Assembly (NCBI GenBank): GCA_017301975.1
Contig: JAFLEI010000026.1
Location: 1 to 64,000, forward strand
Direction of reading: 5' to 3'
DNA: 64,000 nucleotides
Source of the DNA: Verrucomicrobiota bacterium
Lineage (GTDB): Bacteria > Verrucomicrobiota > Verrucomicrobiia > Verrucomicrobiales > Verrucomicrobiaceae
Within the stretch, counting starts at the first letter, position 1; each line of letters starts with the position of its first letter. The notes beneath the pieces are model-generated. The model searched no databases and had not been told where the DNA came from. It saw only the letters and a list, made by a program, of their open reading frames with translations. This document shows, in pieces, positions 62,137 through 64,000 of the stretch. Position numbers and translations under genes: made by a program.

Positions 62137-64000
62137 TCAGGGCTTTCGCGTTTCGAGCGGAAGTTCGTTTTCGGCATCAGCTTTTTTCGATGCTTGTTTC
62201 CTGGCCTGGATGACAGGCTCAAGAGCCCGCATGAGCTCCGCGTCATCAGGGGAGGGCCGCAGCAGGCGGGGTTGTTCCATTTCGAGGAATGTGCCGAGGG
62301 CGTTCCGTTCCTGGACGGGCAGGGCGGCGATCTCCGCCGCGTGTCTCAGAATGACCAGCCGGTAGGCCATCTCTCGTCGTGTCAAAGGACCGCAACTGGG
62401 AGGGGCGACGAGCGCGACGGACCGGCCGTCGAGATGGATGCTTTTGATCTCCTCCAGAACGAACATGGCCTGCAAAAGGTGAGTGTCCAAACCCGCAGGC
62501 TGATGACGTCCAAGCAGCGCCACGAGCTCTGCCTCATCTTTGGGTCCGCCGAAATCACGGAATTTGCGTGCCAGCCAGAGCGGGTGTCCAGGCTGATCCC
62601 CCGGGTCTGAGAGAATGCGGGGCCCCGCGCCACCCTGCAGATATCCGAGCTGGCGGAGCAGAATCAGGAACTCCCCTGGGCTGTGGATTTCATCTGTCTG
62701 GTCAGCCAGCCTCGCTGCCCACTCTTTCGCATTGAGAGCGCCGTCATCCACGGCTGCTTCAAAAGCAGTCTGGGAGCCTTCCATTGTCATCAGATAGTTG
62801 AGCCATTCGAGGCAGTTCCCGGCTGCGCGTTCCGTCGGGGTATCCCGATGAGGTGCATTGCGCGCCGCATTGGCCAGGTGGCGCGTCATGGCCTGCCGCC
62901 GGACTTCCGGTTCAGGGCTGATCCATGTCTCGCGGATGCGAAGCAGGAAGCGGCTCAGTTCTCCAGGGGGGCGTTTGAGGAGCGCGTGCACATAAGGGGT
63001 GGGGGCCAGAACCAGGGGATTGTTGTCCATGGCATCTCGTGGTTTGATGGCCAGCGCCTTGAAGGGCAGGAAAAGGTCATCCAACGGAGCGGCGTTTTTG
63101 CGGGTCTCCCACAGGCGCACCACTTCGTGGACCATTCCTCCCGGGTTGAATGCCTCCGCGCAGGCGACGGTAGGCGTGAGCCAGCGCCTGACCCATGCAG
63201 ATGCAGCGGCGGTAAAACTGGCGTCGTCCGCGAGCAGCACGCCGGCATAACCTCGGCAGAAATCGAGCATGAGAGGGCCGTCTGCCTTCATGATGGCGGG
63301 ATAGACGATGTCTTCCAACGAACGGACATCTCCACGGCGGGCCGTGCTCCATGTAGCAAAAAAGGCGGACGGTTGATTGGCGATGAGGGTTTCCTTTTCA
63401 AAGAGACGGTTGCTGCCTGACGGAGGTGGACGAGGAGTCATCTGCCGTTGCGCGGGCGGCTGCGAGCCGCGCAGTGACAGGACTTGCAAAGCAAGCTGCT
63501 CCATGCCGGGCAGATCGCGCTGCTCAAAGATCGCCAGTCCTGAGAGTGGCGCGAATCCCAGCTCCGCGAGTTCTGGAAAACGGGTCATGGCGCGGCAGAG
63601 CGCCTCATGGGCGATGCGTCGGTCATTGCGCTCGCGGCGCAGGGCTTCGTCGAGCTTGATCATTCCGTTGGCATCAAAATCCCAGGAGGAGGCATACCCT
63701 TCTCTGCCGGGGCCGAAGACGGCGTTCAGCGAGGGCCAGCCCGAGCCTTCCTCAATTTTTTCCAGGACGAAGCCGAGCTCGTTTCTGGTCCGGGAAGGAA
63801 CAGGACGGCCGGGATCCAGGCTCTTCAGCCAGGAGGTGATGAAGCGAGTGATGGCGGTGACTTGCGCCGCATCCTTCGCTTCACAAGCCCTCTCGGTCAG
63901 TGGGAAAAGCAGCGTCGGCTGCAGTGCCTCCGGCAGCGCCTTCCAGTGCCTGAGCGCGGCGGGAGGATCTTTCAGTACCTGCAGCATGACGAGCCGGCTG
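62137..64000 (-). CDS. Partial paralogue of the giant TPR protein
   Basis: The frame is open to the right window edge, so the 5' part is missing; 620 residues are visible. It aligns by eye with residues ~1650-2230 of the 3878-residue neighbour: GFAPLSGLAIFE against GFGPLGGLAMFE, FFATWSTARRGD against VFATYSAALRGD, ADDASFTAAASAW against ADEAHFVSAASAW. It ends (ENELPLETRKP) where the neighbour continues for about 1600 more residues, so this copy lacks the C-terminal part. The 133-base gap to the next gene holds nothing obvious. Confidence 0.8.
   Translation of the reverse strand, partial: SRLVMLQVLKDPPAALRHWKALPEALQPTLLFPLTERACEAKDAAQVTAITRFITSWLKSLDPGRPVPSRTRNELGFVLEKIEEGSGWPSLNAVFGPGREGYASSWDFDANGMIKLDEALRRERNDRRIAHEALCRAMTRFPELAELGFAPLSGLAIFEQRDLPGMEQLALQVLSLRGSQPPAQRQMTPRPPPSGSNRLFEKETLIANQPSAFFATWSTARRGDVRSLEDIVYPAIMKADGPLMLDFCRGYAGVLLADDASFTAAASAWVRRWLTPTVACAEAFNPGGMVHEVVRLWETRKNAAPLDDLFLPFKALAIKPRDAMDNNPLVLAPTPYVHALLKRPPGELSRFLLRIRETWISPEPEVRRQAMTRHLANAARNAPHRDTPTERAAGNCLEWLNYLMTMEGSQTAFEAAVDDGALNAKEWAARLADQTDEIHSPGEFLILLRQLGYLQGGAGPRILSDPGDQPGHPLWLARKFRDFGGPKDEAELVALLGRHQPAGLDTHLLQAMFVLEEIKSIHLDGRSVALVAPPSCGPLTRREMAYRLVILRHAAEIAALPVQERNALGTFLEMEQPRLLRPSPDDAELMRALEPVIQARKQASKKADAENELPLETRKP

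Overview
The window looks like a chromosomal segment of a Verrucomicrobiota bacterium, probably Verrucomicrobiaceae (Prosthecobacter/Verrucomicrobium-like). The grounds are two formylglycine-type sulfatases, a twin-arginine Gfo/Idh oxidoreductase, a tyrosine recombinase of the 'SHRSLRR ... GHTDGG' type that I associate with this phylum, giant secreted TPR proteins, moderately high GC and few strong Shine-Dalgarno sites. This assignment is inference; there is no rRNA in the window.

Positions 1 to about 23.4 kb form an accessory island that ends at a tRNA-Pro(CGG) gene (23414-23490) with a tyrosine recombinase beside it. Its centre is a large minus-strand DISARM anti-phage operon (18565 down to 3047): C5-cytosine methyltransferase (drmMII-like), SNF2-type helicase (drmD), Eco57I-like adenine methyltransferase (drmMI), a small RES-like protein, helicase drmA, DUF1998 protein drmB and PLD protein drmC. 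From drmD onward the genes are joined by ATGA overlaps or by a 4-nt gap. The system has class 1 architecture plus a class 2-type cytosine methylase, and a probable NAD-targeting RES fold protein between drmMI and drmA. Downstream on the same strand are a zinc-ribbon/membrane/trypsin-like protease, a second zinc-ribbon membrane protein and small mobile-element genes. Between DISARM and the integrase are mobile-element hypotheticals, a frameshifted gene, an HTH-ParA fusion with a small partner gene behind a palindromic operator, and a remnant of a YRD-repeat protein.

From 23.5 kb onward the content is chromosomal. It begins with a response-regulator/metallo-beta-lactamase fusion facing a hybrid histidine kinase. 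Next are a coupled Gfo/Idh-nagA-DUF1287 operon, recJ, DUF3592, two sulfatases, an AAA ATPase, a flavodoxin coupled to a zeta-like kinase, DUF2809, clpB, an AI-2E-type exporter and an M48 protease. These are followed by an ABC ATPase with a partner gene, glutathione peroxidase, recO, prfB with the classic +1 frameshift, an AraC regulator, Hsp33 and a glycosyltransferase.

The last 13.6 kb is filled by two tandem giant genes. One is complete (3878 codons, secreted, TPR-rich). The other is a paralogue running off the right edge. Intergenic regions carry several REP-like hairpins.
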